Shown in pieces: positions 16,792 to 26,643 of a DNA stretch of 64,000 bases (position 1 is its first letter; each line of letters starts with the position of its first letter). The notes below the pieces were generated by a model. That model was not told where the DNA came from, did not search any database, and was given only the letters and a program-made list of their open reading frames with translations. The translations under genes and the position numbers were made by a program. This stretch comes from Defluviitaleaceae bacterium (GTDB taxonomy: Bacteria > Bacillota > Clostridia > Lachnospirales > WRAX01), in NCBI GenBank assembly GCA_009780415.1, contig WRAC01000001.1:79049-143048 (forward strand), given 5' to 3'.

Positions 16792-18249
16792 CTAATTAAC
16801 TCTCGCCCTAAAATATCTCCCATACTTCGTAAAAACATAAACCGTATGCGAAGCCTCGTCCATCGACAGCCAAATCCCCTCATCCGCGGGCGGCACGGCA
16901 TACGAATACACCCTCCCCGCCCCTTCATCCCAAATGACCACCGAAATCCCGCGTTCGCGCTTCTCGGGCGTTGGCCGCACATTATGACGCGTACCCAGCG
17001 TATATTCATAAAACGTCGTATTATCCTGCGTTTTCGAGCGTCCCGTCGGCGTAAGCGTGTTCTGCTCAACGTACGGGGCGTACAAGCCCGCCCCCTCCAC
17101 GCGTCCGTGGGTCTTGTACGCGATCCTGCCGCCCAGGCTCCATGCCGCCATAAACTCGGATTCCTCGTACCACAACCGCACCTCCCCGTCAACCGCCGCC
17201 GCCGGGTCGTTTACGATAACGTAATACCGCCCGTCGTCGCCGCGCTCATAGCCCACTACAACCAGCAAATGCCCGAAAGTCCGGCGTATCGGCGCGTTCG
17301 TGACGATGGGCAAATCCCCCGGCACATCGGCGTTTTGCTTGTACCTGACGCTTGTGATCACGGGGTTGCCGTTCATCAGCTCCCATTTTATATCCTCTAT
17401 GCCCGCGCAATACTCTATGTACGACGCAAACCCGTACGACGCGATAAAAGCCGCGTTAAACACCCAGTTGCCGTAACCGTCGTAAGCCGTGTCCAGCACG
17501 CCCATCGCCGCCATTTCGGGCAGGACGCTCACGCCCCTCCAATCCAGCACCATTGCGGCGGAGACAGGGCTGCACACCCGCGTGTGGAATTGCGGGTCGC
17601 GCGTGGTCTGCGCGATGGGCCTTACGTTCAGCGTCCCGGTGTAATCCGCGATGGCCGCCAGGGCTTCCGCGTCAAAGGGGGAATGCGCCGCAAGCGCCGC
17701 CCCCTCAAGCGTATTGCGGAACGTAGCCGCCACCAGCCGCACCGACGGCGCAGCCCTGCCGTCCTCCGTATAAAAAACGAGCCTGTACCTGTACGCGTCC
17801 GCTTCCTTGCCGCCAATAACCGTGATAATGTCCACGTCAACAAAAGCGGCGCCCCTTTCATCTTCGGGGGTCGGCGGCGCGGAGGTACTGTCCCCCGCAG
17901 TCGTCCATTTGGCAATCTTCAGCCAGTCCGTCCAGACGCCTTCAACGCGCACCGTAGCTTCGGCGGTAATCCAGGTTTTTGCCGGGGTATCGGCGTTCCA
18001 GGACAGCACCATGCGCGTGAATCCCGGGGTTTCAAACTCCGCCGATTCGAATGCGCCGCTGACTGGGAACATACCCAAAGCGCCCGGTTTCAGGCGGATC
18101 TGCCCGTCCTCAAACTCTGTCTGTAAAAAAGTGCCGTTCTCAAAGTCCGCGTACGTACTATGCAAAATAATCCCTCCCTGAGCCATTACGGGCATGCAAA
18201 CAAAAACTAATAATATTACAACAAACGAAACCGCTATTTTACCGGACAT
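16792..18249 (-). CDS. Secreted C39-like peptidase domain protein
   Basis: Signal peptide; CSPVSAAMVLDWRG catalytic Cys region, GHLLVVVGYERGDDGRYYVIVNDPAA His/Asp region. Confidence 0.75.
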   Translation of the reverse strand: MSGKIAVSFVVILLVFVCMPVMAQGGIILHSTYADFENGTFLQTEFEDGQIRLKPGALGMFPVSGAFESAEFETPGFTRMVLSWNADTPAKTWITAEATVRVEGVWTDWLKIAKWTTAGDSTSAPPTPEDERGAAFVDVDIITVIGGKEADAYRYRLVFYTEDGRAAPSVRLVAATFRNTLEGAALAAHSPFDAEALAAIADYTGTLNVRPIAQTTRDPQFHTRVCSPVSAAMVLDWRGVSVLPEMAAMGVLDTAYDGYGNWVFNAAFIASYGFASYIEYCAGIEDIKWELMNGNPVITSVRYKQNADVPGDLPIVTNAPIRRTFGHLLVVVGYERGDDGRYYVIVNDPAAAVDGEVRLWYEESEFMAAWSLGGRIAYKTHGRVEGAGLYAPYVEQNTLTPTGRSKTQDNTTFYEYTLGTRHNVRPTPEKRERGISVVIWDEGAGRVYSYAVPPADEGIWLSMDEASHTVYVFTKYGRYFRARVN

Positions 18250-18250
18250 T

Positions 18251-18358
18251 CTACCGTCCGACGGCAAAAGCCGCAATCGACCCGGCAAGCATCGCCAAAG
18301 CCAGCAGCACCGCGATAGTCATAGCAATTATACGCTTACGGCGTTCTTTCCTATGCAT
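18251..18358 (-). CDS. Small membrane protein MHRKERRKRIIAMTIAVLLALAMLAGSIAAFAVGR
   Basis: ATG overlaps the stop of the upstream ORF (TAATG); one hydrophobic helix. Confidence 0.4.
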   Translation of the reverse strand: MHRKERRKRIIAMTIAVLLALAMLAGSIAAFAVGR

Positions 18359-18525
18359 TATTTATCTCCTTCGTAAGGGCGGCTCTCGCGGCTGCCCGAG
18401 TTGGATAAATCCCCGGCTAAACTGGCTATGGCTTTCTTAGTATCTTCCAATTCCTCAATGGTCTTACATTTTCCAATCATTTCCAAAACCATAACCATTA
18501 TCGCTTTAAATTGAAAATCCGTCAT
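18358..18525 (-). CDS. Small hypothetical protein (MTDFQFKAIMVMVLEMIGKCKTIEELEDTKKAIASL...)
   Basis: Overlaps the 3' end of the pduO-like gene; coupled arrangement. Confidence 0.45.
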   Translation of the reverse strand: MTDFQFKAIMVMVLEMIGKCKTIEELEDTKKAIASLAGDLSNSGSRESRPYEGDK

Positions 18526-19037
18526 TTGCCTTCCCCTCCGGCCTCTCTTACCGATAAAACAAACAAATAATCCGAAAGCCTGTTGATATACGCCAGCGCG
18601 TCCACCGACAGCGGATACTCCCAGCCGATTGTGCAAAGCGCCCTTTCAGCCCGCCTTACCACCGTCCGCGCGATATGGGCGCAAGCAGAGACCTCGTTTA
18701 CCCCCGGCAAATCGAAGCAAGTCTCCCCGCTCCAGCTCCCGGCAATCGCGTCGATCCTTTTCTCAATCTCCAGCTCCAGCCCCGCGGGAAAGGGATATTT
18801 ATCCATTTCCTTGCCGCCCAGAGCGGCGCAGTGGGACATCAGCACGATCAGATCCTTCTGTATTTGCTCAATAAAAGCCTTTTCATCCCCGGAAACCTTG
18901 CATTTCAACATACCAAGCCACGCGCTGACCTCGTCCAGCTCGCCCAGCGCCCTGAACCTGTCCGCGTCCTTATGCAGGCGCATGCCGCCCAGCAGCTCAG
19001 ATTGCCCGTAATCGCCGAGTTTTGTGTAAATCTTCAT
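18522..19037 (-). CDS. pduO: PduO-type ATP:cob(I)alamin adenosyltransferase
   Basis: MKIYTKLGDYGQSELLGG...DADRFRALGELDEVSAWLG; RTVVRRAER; INRLSDYLFVLSV. Confidence 0.9.
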   Translation of the reverse strand: MKIYTKLGDYGQSELLGGMRLHKDADRFRALGELDEVSAWLGMLKCKVSGDEKAFIEQIQKDLIVLMSHCAALGGKEMDKYPFPAGLELEIEKRIDAIAGSWSGETCFDLPGVNEVSACAHIARTVVRRAERALCTIGWEYPLSVDALAYINRLSDYLFVLSVREAGGEGK

Positions 19038-19078
19038 GTTATCACCCTTTTATATATTAACATACATTTTAAGCACTA

Positions 19079-20107
19079 TCAACCCTTCCGCGCCACAATC
19101 AAATCCCTCTTTATCGCCTGGTCAACCCTATGCGTAAAATCATCAAACGGATACTCCGTCAAAACTTCAAACCCAGCGCCGCGTACAACATCGGCAAGCT
19201 CCGCCTTTTTGGTGGTAAACTCATTAAAGGCAAAAACCAGCGCGCCGCCTCGCGCAAGAACCGCAAACAGCTTATCCGCGACGCTTTCAACCAGGGGAAC
19301 GGCGTTCCTCGTTTTACCCGCGCTTTTATGCTGAACCCCATAGGGCAAATCAGCCGCAATTATATCTATTGAACCGTTCTTAATAAAATCCAGGCACACG
19401 GCGCAATCACCCGTATACAGACTGTAATTCTGGCGTACCTTTCTATCAAAATCCTCTTTATTGCTTGCGAACTCCGCGTGGACGGCATCCGCAGCCTTAC
19501 GCCCCTGCTTATCCGCGCGCTTTTCCTGCCTGAATTTATGCTTGTAACGCCCCTCTTGCAAATATTTCTCAAAAAATACATTCGCTTCGGAAGCGTTTTT
19601 CTCTATCTCAATGCCCACGGCGTCCATACCCCGGGCAATGCCCTCAAACAAAACCGTCCCGCGGCCCGCCACCGGGTCAAGGAGCCTTAGCTTCCGGCCC
19701 GCAAGCGCCATGGCCGCTCCGCTGGCTACTGACGGCGCAAGCGCCATGGCCGCATTAACCATCAGCCGCACAAACCGCTCGTTTGTCTTACCGGTATATT
19801 TTAAAATCGTGTTGATATTCTCGGGAAAAGCGTACCCGGCATCCGCATAAACCGGCAGAAGCTTGCCGCCATGCAGCTCAAACAGCGCAAGGAAGAACGA
19901 CAGCCCCGCGATTTCAGCAAGCGCCGCCGCATCGGCCGGGCCCTCCGCCCGAAAGCCGAGGTACGCAACCCCCGCCAGCTCCATAAACTCTATATCGGTA
20001 AAATTCCTCTTGCTTGTAACAATTTCAAACTCTTTCCTCATAATATCCCGCGCCGCGCCGAAATAAACGCGGTTAAACCCGGGATTTAACAATAACGCAT
20101 AGCGCAT
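19079..20107 (-). CDS. SAM-dependent RNA/DNA methyltransferase (TRM11/RlmL-like)
   Basis: LLDPVAGRGTVLFEGIARGMDAVGIE and ADLPYGVQHKS motifs; start MRYALLLNPGFNRVYFG after CAGGAGGA. Confidence 0.75.
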   Translation of the reverse strand: MRYALLLNPGFNRVYFGAARDIMRKEFEIVTSKRNFTDIEFMELAGVAYLGFRAEGPADAAALAEIAGLSFFLALFELHGGKLLPVYADAGYAFPENINTILKYTGKTNERFVRLMVNAAMALAPSVASGAAMALAGRKLRLLDPVAGRGTVLFEGIARGMDAVGIEIEKNASEANVFFEKYLQEGRYKHKFRQEKRADKQGRKAADAVHAEFASNKEDFDRKVRQNYSLYTGDCAVCLDFIKNGSIDIIAADLPYGVQHKSAGKTRNAVPLVESVADKLFAVLARGGALVFAFNEFTTKKAELADVVRGAGFEVLTEYPFDDFTHRVDQAIKRDLIVARKG

Positions 20108-20129
20108 GAAAGTCCTCCTGCCCGCTTCG

Positions 20130-20251
20130 GCTGTCCCATACCGAAACGCGTGGGGTGGGGCGGGCCGCCGCGTACGCGGCGTGTGCGCCTGCGGCGCACA
20201 GCGCGGGAACCGCGCGCCCGCCCCACCCCACGCGTTTCGGTATGGGACAGC
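20130..20251. repeat. R4: 122-bp cloverleaf-capable element with perfect 36-bp arms
   Basis: GCTGTCCCATACCGAAACGCGTGGGGTGGGGCGGGC (20130-20165) and its exact complement (20216-20251); three internal hairpins (GCCGCGTACGCGGC; TGTGCGCctgcGGCGCACA; GCGCGGgaaCCGCGC). Confidence 0.9.
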
Positions 20252-20276
20252 AAGGTTCATCGTCAAAGATTCATCG

Positions 20277-21104
20277 TCAAGTATAAAACTTCACCTTACC
20301 GGCCGCATATTCGGCCAATTCATTCTGTTCATCCAGTTCATGCGCCTTTGCGAACCGCTTCGCCGCCGCCTTATAAAACCCGGCGTTGAAGTGCATCACC
20401 CCGATATTATAAACCATCGCCGCCCGCTTTTTCCTGTTAACAAGCTGGATACACAAATGCGCAATCCCGGCAAGCACCAGCGCCGCGCCGCCCAGCACAA
20501 CGTACTGGCTGTCCAGCAAAAGCCCCGACAGCGCCGCCGGAATCCCCAGCACCAGAATCAGAACATTCACCCCGAATTTCCCATAAGGCAGCGACGCGGC
20601 GGGGGTTTTATCAATCTTTTCCTTAACCTCGGGGCTAAAGGCCCTTGCCGCCGTTTCGCGCTTCAATTTCTCGGGCTTTTTGCGCGGCTTCTCAACAACC
20701 GTTTCCGGCGGCAGGATCCTATATTCCTCAATCCTTCGATCCTTTATCTTAAAAACAATATGGATGTCGCGCTTTAAATTATTCCCGCCCTTGGAACGCA
20801 CCTTCCGCGTGATGGTCAGTATGTAATAAATCCCTTCCTCGTAAGGGTCGGTGGGCTTCATAACGATCATGTTCTTAGCCGTGTCATAGGTAATCTCGGT
20901 ATCAAGGATATAACCGTTCGTCTCGGTAACGGTCATGCTCTTGTGCGACACCGTCACCGGGTCAAGGACGATATTAAACTTAATGAACCACAAAACCGGC
21001 CCGCTCAGGTCGTTCAGGCGCACCTTAACACGCCCCGCCAGCTCCGGGTCGCTGATCCCAACGCGTATCTTCTCTCCCCTGACAATATGCTTATTATCAC
21101 CCAT
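20277..21104 (-). CDS. Hypothetical membrane protein with C-terminal TPR-like segment
   Basis: Two hydrophobic helices; VYNIGVMHFNAGFYKAAAKRFAKAHELDEQNELAEYAAG. Confidence 0.5.
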   Translation of the reverse strand: MGDNKHIVRGEKIRVGISDPELAGRVKVRLNDLSGPVLWFIKFNIVLDPVTVSHKSMTVTETNGYILDTEITYDTAKNMIVMKPTDPYEEGIYYILTITRKVRSKGGNNLKRDIHIVFKIKDRRIEEYRILPPETVVEKPRKKPEKLKRETAARAFSPEVKEKIDKTPAASLPYGKFGVNVLILVLGIPAALSGLLLDSQYVVLGGAALVLAGIAHLCIQLVNRKKRAAMVYNIGVMHFNAGFYKAAAKRFAKAHELDEQNELAEYAAGKVKFYT

Positions 21105-21115
21105 AGCAAGAGCAG

Positions 21116-22111
21116 TTAATAGTTAATAGGCAATAGGCAATAGGTAAATTCAAAGGCGATTCTGTGTCTATATTCTTCGCCGGCTTTTAGCAGGCCGCCC
21201 GGGAATTGGGTTATGTTGGGCTTATTGGGGTAATATTGCGGCTCCAGGCACATTCCGCTGTTTTTATTGTAAATTTGGCCGCCGCGCCCTTTATGCTCAG
21301 TCATCTTTTCCGACACATAAAGCTGTATGCACGGCAAATCCGTATGCACGCGCAGGACGCGCCCGGTGTCGGGGCAAAGAACCTCCGCCGCCGGGTTTTC
21401 CCCGTCAAAGACGTAGTTCAGGTCATAATCGTCCCTTGCCACATCCCTCACGGCCCTGAAATCATACACCGTACCCTCAACCGGCAGCACCTCGCCCGTC
21501 GGGATCTGCCCCTCGCCAAGCGGCGTATACGCCCCGGCGTTCAGCCTTAACCTGTGCGACAGCACATTGCCCTCCCCGCGCAGGTTAAAATATGCATGGT
21601 TGGTCATACTCACATATGTATCCTTATCCGAAACCGCGAAAAAGTCCATAACCACGCTGTTTCCGTCCAGCCGTACCGTTATCTCCGCGTCCAGGTTCCC
21701 CGGATACCCCATTTCCCCGTCGGGGCTGTGCAGCTTCAGCTTCACACCGTTTTCCAGCGCCTCCGCGTCCCATATCCGTTTGTTCCAGTTCCCGCCGCCG
21801 TGCAGGTGGTTAAGCCCCTCATTGGCACAAAGCTTATGCCGGGCGCCGTTAAGCTCAAACCCAGCCCCGCCGATCCGGTTCGAGTACCGCCCGACCATCG
21901 CGCCCACATAGGCATTGTCCGCCAAATACTCATCCGCGGTATCATACCCCAGGCACACCTCACCCGGGTTCCCGTCCCTGTCCGGCGCGGTTATGGACGT
22001 TATAATCCCGCCCAAATCCGACACCGTAAACCCAACCTTCTCACCCTTCACGGAAAAAAGCCTGACCGTCCGCCCGTCAGGCATTTTCCCCCAATCCTTA
22101 ACAGTTACCAT
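21116..22111 (-). CDS. galM: Aldose 1-epimerase / galactose mutarotase
   Basis: Characteristic YVGAMVGRYSNRIGGAGFELNG, NEGLNHLHGG, MTNHAYFNLRGEG, QLYVSEKM...EPQYYPNKPN. Confidence 0.9.
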   Translation of the reverse strand: MVTVKDWGKMPDGRTVRLFSVKGEKVGFTVSDLGGIITSITAPDRDGNPGEVCLGYDTADEYLADNAYVGAMVGRYSNRIGGAGFELNGARHKLCANEGLNHLHGGGNWNKRIWDAEALENGVKLKLHSPDGEMGYPGNLDAEITVRLDGNSVVMDFFAVSDKDTYVSMTNHAYFNLRGEGNVLSHRLRLNAGAYTPLGEGQIPTGEVLPVEGTVYDFRAVRDVARDDYDLNYVFDGENPAAEVLCPDTGRVLRVHTDLPCIQLYVSEKMTEHKGRGGQIYNKNSGMCLEPQYYPNKPNITQFPGGLLKAGEEYRHRIAFEFTYCLLPINY

Positions 22112-22195
22112 ATCCTCATCTCCTCAAAAACGATACTCACCATTAGTATTATAATCCAAAGCCCCAATTTATTCAACCACGGAATCGAACGCATT

Positions 22196-22687
22196 CTATA
22201 CATGCTTCTCATAAATCCGCCCGCCCTCATTCGGCTCAATTTTACCCGTGTCTATATAATCCATCGATTTCCAAAAAAATCCATTACCCACAATGTCTGT
22301 CAAATAAATGCCTTTTATATTATGTTTTTTAAGCTCTTCCTCGGCCTTGCTAACCATCGCTTTACCCAATCCAATCCCCCGCAGCTGTTTGTCGGCGTAT
22401 ATTTCCGACATATGCCCCCAGCCTTCATATCCGTCAGCATATCCGCGCACTTCCCCGCAATCCGGGTGGAAAGTGACAAAGCCCTTATACCCGCCGTCCA
22501 TTACGCATATAAAAGTTGTTTTCCCCCCAAAATACCTTTTAAAATGTTCAAAAAGCTCATCAAACGAATACGCCGGATAAAATAAATCCGGCTCCTCCCG
22601 GGAAATTTCCGCCTCATACCTTTGATACAAAGGCAGCAGCTCCATCATCATATCTTCATCCCCCATATCCAACTCAACAAACTTCAC
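22196..22687 (-). CDS. GNAT family N-acetyltransferase
   Basis: EIYADKQLRGIGLGKAMVSKAEEELKKHNIKGIYL acetyl-CoA-binding motif. Confidence 0.85.
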   Translation of the reverse strand: MKFVELDMGDEDMMMELLPLYQRYEAEISREEPDLFYPAYSFDELFEHFKRYFGGKTTFICVMDGGYKGFVTFHPDCGEVRGYADGYEGWGHMSEIYADKQLRGIGLGKAMVSKAEEELKKHNIKGIYLTDIVGNGFFWKSMDYIDTGKIEPNEGGRIYEKHV

Positions 22688-22710
22688 CCCGCACCCTCCT
22701 CTTAAAACCG

Positions 22711-22745
22711 CACTAAAACCCCCAAAAAAAATCTTTCAGGGGTTT
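22711..22745. terminator. Putative terminator
   Basis: AAAACCCC...GGGGTTTT stem between gdhA and the GNAT gene. Confidence 0.5.
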
Positions 22746-22783
22746 TGCCTATTACCTATTACCTGTTACCTATTTACCTGTTT

Positions 22784-24031
22784 TTAATACCATCCTCTCA
22801 GCTTCATAACCTGAGCGATCCTCTGAATCGAATACATATAAGCCGCCGTCCTAAGCGGCACGCCATGCTTCTCCTTCACCGCCCAGACAGCCGCGAACGC
22901 GTCCACCATCGCGCGCTCCTCTTTTTCCGCAACCTCGGCGTCGCTCCAGTAATATCCGTACAGATTCTGGCACCACTCAAAATACGAGACCGTCACGCCG
23001 CCCGCGTTCGCAAGGATATCCGGCACAACCGCAATGCCCTTATTCAGTAAAATCGCGTCCGCCTCAGGCGTTACCGGCCCGTTCGCGCCCTCGGCAATCA
23101 GCTTGACGTTGATTTTCGGCGCGTTATCCACCGTTATGGCGTTCTCCATCGCGCAAGGCAGCAAAACGTCGGCCTCCATCGCCCAAAACTCCTCCGGCGT
23201 AATCTCCTTAGCGCCGGGAAATCCCTTAATAGAGCCTTTATTGCCGTTCTTATATTCCAAAAGCTTTTTGCAATCTATCCCATTTTCATTGCAAAGCACG
23301 CAGTCCCACTCGCAGATTGCCGTAATAACGGCCCCCTGCGCCTCCGTGCAAAGCGCGGAATGCGAGCCCACGTTGCCAAAGCCCTGCAGCAGCACCTTCG
23401 CGCCCTTCATGTCAAAGCCCAGCTTCTTGCAGGCCTCGCGGACGGAAATCGCCACGCCAAGCCCCGTAGCCGCCGTGCGGCCCTTCGACCCGCCGAACTC
23501 CACCGGCTTGCCCGTAATAACGCCCAAAGCGCTGTGGCCCGATAACTTGCAATACTCGTCCACCATCCATGCCATAATCTGCCCGTTTGTGTTCACGTCC
23601 GGCGCGGGGATGTCCACCTTTTCGCCAAGCAGCTTATGCGTGGCCTGAACATAACCCCTCGACAGGCGCTCCTTCTCCCCCTCGCTGAGCGTCCCGGGAT
23701 CGACGCAGACGCCCCCCTTGCCGCCGCCGTAAGGCAGGCCCACAATGGCGCATTTTATCGTCATCCATGTCGCCAGCGCCTTTACCTCGTCGCCGTGCAC
23801 GCTGGGGTGGAAGCGGATGCCGCCCTTGTACGGGCCCAGCGCGTCGTTATGGTAACCGCGCCACGCGGTAAACACCTTCGTCGTGCCGTCGTCCATCCTG
23901 ACCGGGATGTTAACCTCAATCACCTTTTGCGGGTTCTTCAAGATCTCATAAACCGCCGGATCCGCGCCCAGCCTGCCGCAAGCGTCCTTTATCAGCGACT
24001 GCGCCGCCTGTAAAGGGTTTAACGTTTCCAT
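22784..24031 (-). CDS. gdhA: Glutamate dehydrogenase (Glu/Leu/Phe/Val family)
   Basis: GPYKGGIRFHPSV, PYGGGKGGVCVDP, PAPDVNTNGQIMAWMVDEY, LLQGFGNVGS. Confidence 0.92.
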   Translation of the reverse strand: METLNPLQAAQSLIKDACGRLGADPAVYEILKNPQKVIEVNIPVRMDDGTTKVFTAWRGYHNDALGPYKGGIRFHPSVHGDEVKALATWMTIKCAIVGLPYGGGKGGVCVDPGTLSEGEKERLSRGYVQATHKLLGEKVDIPAPDVNTNGQIMAWMVDEYCKLSGHSALGVITGKPVEFGGSKGRTAATGLGVAISVREACKKLGFDMKGAKVLLQGFGNVGSHSALCTEAQGAVITAICEWDCVLCNENGIDCKKLLEYKNGNKGSIKGFPGAKEITPEEFWAMEADVLLPCAMENAITVDNAPKINVKLIAEGANGPVTPEADAILLNKGIAVVPDILANAGGVTVSYFEWCQNLYGYYWSDAEVAEKEERAMVDAFAAVWAVKEKHGVPLRTAAYMYSIQRIAQVMKLRGWY

Positions 24032-24114
24032 ACTAAACACCTCCGTAAAAATTTATCTCATTTTATCAAAGAAAAACAATTTATTCAACCGCAAATATGG
24101 CGCGAGTAAACCCA

Positions 24115-24249
24115 TTATTTATTAGTCTTATCATCTTTCCTGGCTTCTTGTAAAACTTCGTTTATAACATCCGTAACGCCTTCCCAATCCTCTTTCTTGC
24201 AAAGCTTGGCAAGCGCGGAAAACAAGGCGATTATCTCAATCCTGGTCAT
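24115..24249 (-). CDS. Small hypothetical protein MTRIEIIALFSALAKLCKKEDWEGVTDVINEVLQEARKDDKTNK
   Basis: ATGA overlap with the stop of the upstream gene; below the ORF-track cutoff. Confidence 0.5.
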   Translation of the reverse strand: MTRIEIIALFSALAKLCKKEDWEGVTDVINEVLQEARKDDKTNK

Positions 24250-24799
24250 CGTTTGAGCTCCTTTCGTCAGAATCTGCGCTTCCACCACATTCACCTCTTA
24301 TAACAAACCCCACATCCAAAATAACCTTCCTATCCTTATCCGGCTCGGTAAACCGCGGGCAAACAAACCGCTCAAACCACCATTCCCCTGCCTCAAAGCC
24401 CTCCTCTTTAAGCCTTTCTAAGCATTCCGCCTCCCTGCCGTACAATTCAACCTCTTTCCCGTAAATCCAGCACACACCGAACGCGCCCTCGGGAAAGTCA
24501 ACATGTCCGAAGCCCTCGGGTACATCGGTGCCTTCCGGCGTAAACATCCCGATCCAATACTCATAATTCTCATTTTCCCCGCGCATCAAGCCGATGTTCG
24601 CCGCGCTGTCCTCATAGGCGCTTACCCCGCCGGTCCGCTCCTCGATCAAATCAAACCAGCCGTTCACAAACCACTCGCCCCACCTCGTGCCGAACGACTT
24701 GCCAATGCGGTCACCGTTGACGTACCTTTTCCCGATAAACCGCAGCGCGGGAACGTCTTGCCTGTATGCCTTAATGATTTCCGTCATATAATCCCCCAC
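24236..24799 (-). CDS. Hypothetical protein, possible GyrI-like effector-binding fold
   Basis: RFIGKRYVNGDRIGKSFGTRWGEWFVNGWFDLIE pattern. Confidence 0.45.
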   Translation of the reverse strand: MGDYMTEIIKAYRQDVPALRFIGKRYVNGDRIGKSFGTRWGEWFVNGWFDLIEERTGGVSAYEDSAANIGLMRGENENYEYWIGMFTPEGTDVPEGFGHVDFPEGAFGVCWIYGKEVELYGREAECLERLKEEGFEAGEWWFERFVCPRFTEPDKDRKVILDVGFVIRGECGGSADSDERSSNDDQD

Positions 24800-24812
24800 C
24801 TAGTCCATTGGA

Positions 24813-26549
24813 CTAGTTCCTGTTATAAACCGTCCCGCAGACCGGGTCAACCGTAATGCTGCTGCCGTCCGAAATCAGCTTCGTCGCGTCCTCCGCGCCC
24901 GTAATCAGCGGAATATCCATCGCCACCGCCGCCGCCGCTATGCCCGACGCGCCGAACTCCTCCTCCGTAACAACCGCGACGGCCCGACGCAGCAGCCGCA
25001 GCGCCTCCTTCGTCGTCTTATCGATAACGATGACGCACCCGTCCACAAACTCCGCGCTTTCCTTGCGCCGGCTGATAACGCAGGCCTTGGAGCCGACGCT
25101 CTGCATCCCGTGGCCCACGCCCTTCACGATGGTATCGCCCAGCACCAGCACCTGCACCATGTTCGTAACCGAACTCTGCTGGGACGACGAGCCCGTCACC
25201 ACGATAATATCGCCCTCCGCCGCGTGCCCGGATTCCAGCACCTTCTCCGCCGCGTTCCTGTAAACCGCGCCGCTTTCCTCGTGGTATTCGCTCAGAAGCG
25301 GCACCACGCCCCAGCTCATCGCCATCTGCTGATACGTCTTAAACTTGGGCGTAACGGCGATAATCCGCACGCAGGGCCGGTACCGCGAAATCATCCGCGC
25401 CGCCGTCCCGTTAACCGTCACCGTAACGATGGCGACCGCTCCCAGGTCATGCGCCGCCGAACAAGCCGCGTGGCTTATCGCGTCGGTGATATTATGCTCG
25501 ATTTTGGCGTTATAACCCCGGAACTGCTCCCTGTAATCAATATTCTCCTCGGTCTGCTGGGCGATCTTCACCATCGTTTTCAGGCTCTCCACCGGGTATT
25601 TCCCGCCCGCCGTCTCGCCGCTCAGCATCAGCGCGCTTGTGCCGTCATAAATCGCGTTCGCGATATCCGTAATCTCGGCCCGCGTCGGCCTTGGGTTATT
25701 AATCATGCTTTCAAGCATATGCGTCGCCGTAATAACCTTCTTGCCCGCCCGGTAACACTTTTTAATCAGCGTTTTCTGTATCCCCGGCAGCTCCTCAAAC
25801 GGGATCTCAACGCCCATGTCGCCCCGCGCCACCATTATCCCGTCACTTACCCTTATAATCTCGTCAATATTTTCAACGCCCTCGGCGTTCTCAATCTTCG
25901 ATATCAGCTGGCACCTGATCGGCCCAAGCCCCGCCAGAAAATTCTGGGCCAGAAAAACGTCCTCCGCCGACCTTACGAAACTAAGCGCGATATAATCCGC
26001 GTCGTTTTCATAGGCAAACGTCAAATCCGCCTTATCCGTCTCGCTCAAATAAGGCATGTCAACGCTGACCCCCGGCAGATTCAAGCTCTTCCTGTTCTTC
26101 AGCTCCCCGCCGTAAATCACGCGGCACAGGATATCGCTGCCCTTAACCTCCTCAACCCTAAGCTCAATCAGCCCGTCGTCAAGCATAACCTTTGTACCCT
26201 TTTCAACGTTCCCCGGCAAACCCTCATAAGTTACCGAAACAATCTCCTTCGTTCCCGGCACGTCCCTTGTAGTCAGCGTAAACTCCGCGCCGACCTCAAG
26301 GTTTACCTTGCCCTTCTCAAACGTCCGCACCCTGATCTCCGGCCCCTTGGTATCCGCCAAAATCGCCACAGGCCGTTTCAGTTCCTCCCTCAGCTTCTTC
26401 AGCGCCTCAATCTTCGCCAGATGCTCGGGATGCGTCCCGTGCGAAAAGTTCAGCCGCGCCACGTTCATCCCGCCCAGTATCAGTTCCCGCATAATTTCCG
26501 GCTTCTCCGACGCCGGCCCTATCGTGCAGATTATTTTGGTTTTATGCAT
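24813..26549 (-). CDS. pyk: Pyruvate kinase with C-terminal PEP-utiliser-like domain
   Basis: KIICTIGPASEKPEIM, MNVARLNFSHG, ISKIENAEGVENIDEI, MVARGDMGVE, CGTVYNRN. Confidence 0.95.
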   Translation of the reverse strand: MHKTKIICTIGPASEKPEIMRELILGGMNVARLNFSHGTHPEHLAKIEALKKLREELKRPVAILADTKGPEIRVRTFEKGKVNLEVGAEFTLTTRDVPGTKEIVSVTYEGLPGNVEKGTKVMLDDGLIELRVEEVKGSDILCRVIYGGELKNRKSLNLPGVSVDMPYLSETDKADLTFAYENDADYIALSFVRSAEDVFLAQNFLAGLGPIRCQLISKIENAEGVENIDEIIRVSDGIMVARGDMGVEIPFEELPGIQKTLIKKCYRAGKKVITATHMLESMINNPRPTRAEITDIANAIYDGTSALMLSGETAGGKYPVESLKTMVKIAQQTEENIDYREQFRGYNAKIEHNITDAISHAACSAAHDLGAVAIVTVTVNGTAARMISRYRPCVRIIAVTPKFKTYQQMAMSWGVVPLLSEYHEESGAVYRNAAEKVLESGHAAEGDIIVVTGSSSQQSSVTNMVQVLVLGDTIVKGVGHGMQSVGSKACVISRRKESAEFVDGCVIVIDKTTKEALRLLRRAVAVVTEEEFGASGIAAAAVAMDIPLITGAEDATKLISDGSSITVDPVCGTVYNRN

Positions 26550-26563
26550 GTTTTAACCTCCTA

Positions 26564-26643
26564 AAGACCTTGAGGGCACCGCCCCTGTACGCCCGCTTTT
26601 TGGGCGTACGGCTCCCGCAAGGAGCTTCGCCCCTTGACCCTTC
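26564..26643 (-). repeat. R1 repeat copy D (inverted, with extra internal GTACGCCC...GGGCGTAC hairpin) in the pyk leader
   Basis: Reverse complement gives agaagggtcaaggggcgaagctccttgcggg...ctcaaggtctt. Confidence 0.8.

Noticed and set aside
20106-20777. ORFs reading through the R4 palindrome (VPYRNAWGGAG..., APPHAFRYGTA)
   Set aside because: Explained by the inverted repeat being open in both directions; not a separate gene.
21115-22790. Short iterations such as aataggcaataggcaatagg and ttacctattacctgttacc near gene ends
   Set aside because: Low-complexity intergenic sequence with no recognisable unit structure beyond a few copies.
24800-24818. CTAGTCCAtTGGACTAG palindrome at the pyk 3' end
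   Set aside because: Short, overlaps the stop codon, no T-run; could be a weak terminator or operator but there is no further support.
25110-26564. 484-aa + strand ORF opposite pyk (and similar long antisense ORFs at 11112-11951, 16846-18126, 29912-30733)
   Set aside because: Shadow ORFs of high-GC codon usage opposite clearly conserved genes; Arg/His/Pro-rich composition, no ribosome-binding-site logic or family resemblance.
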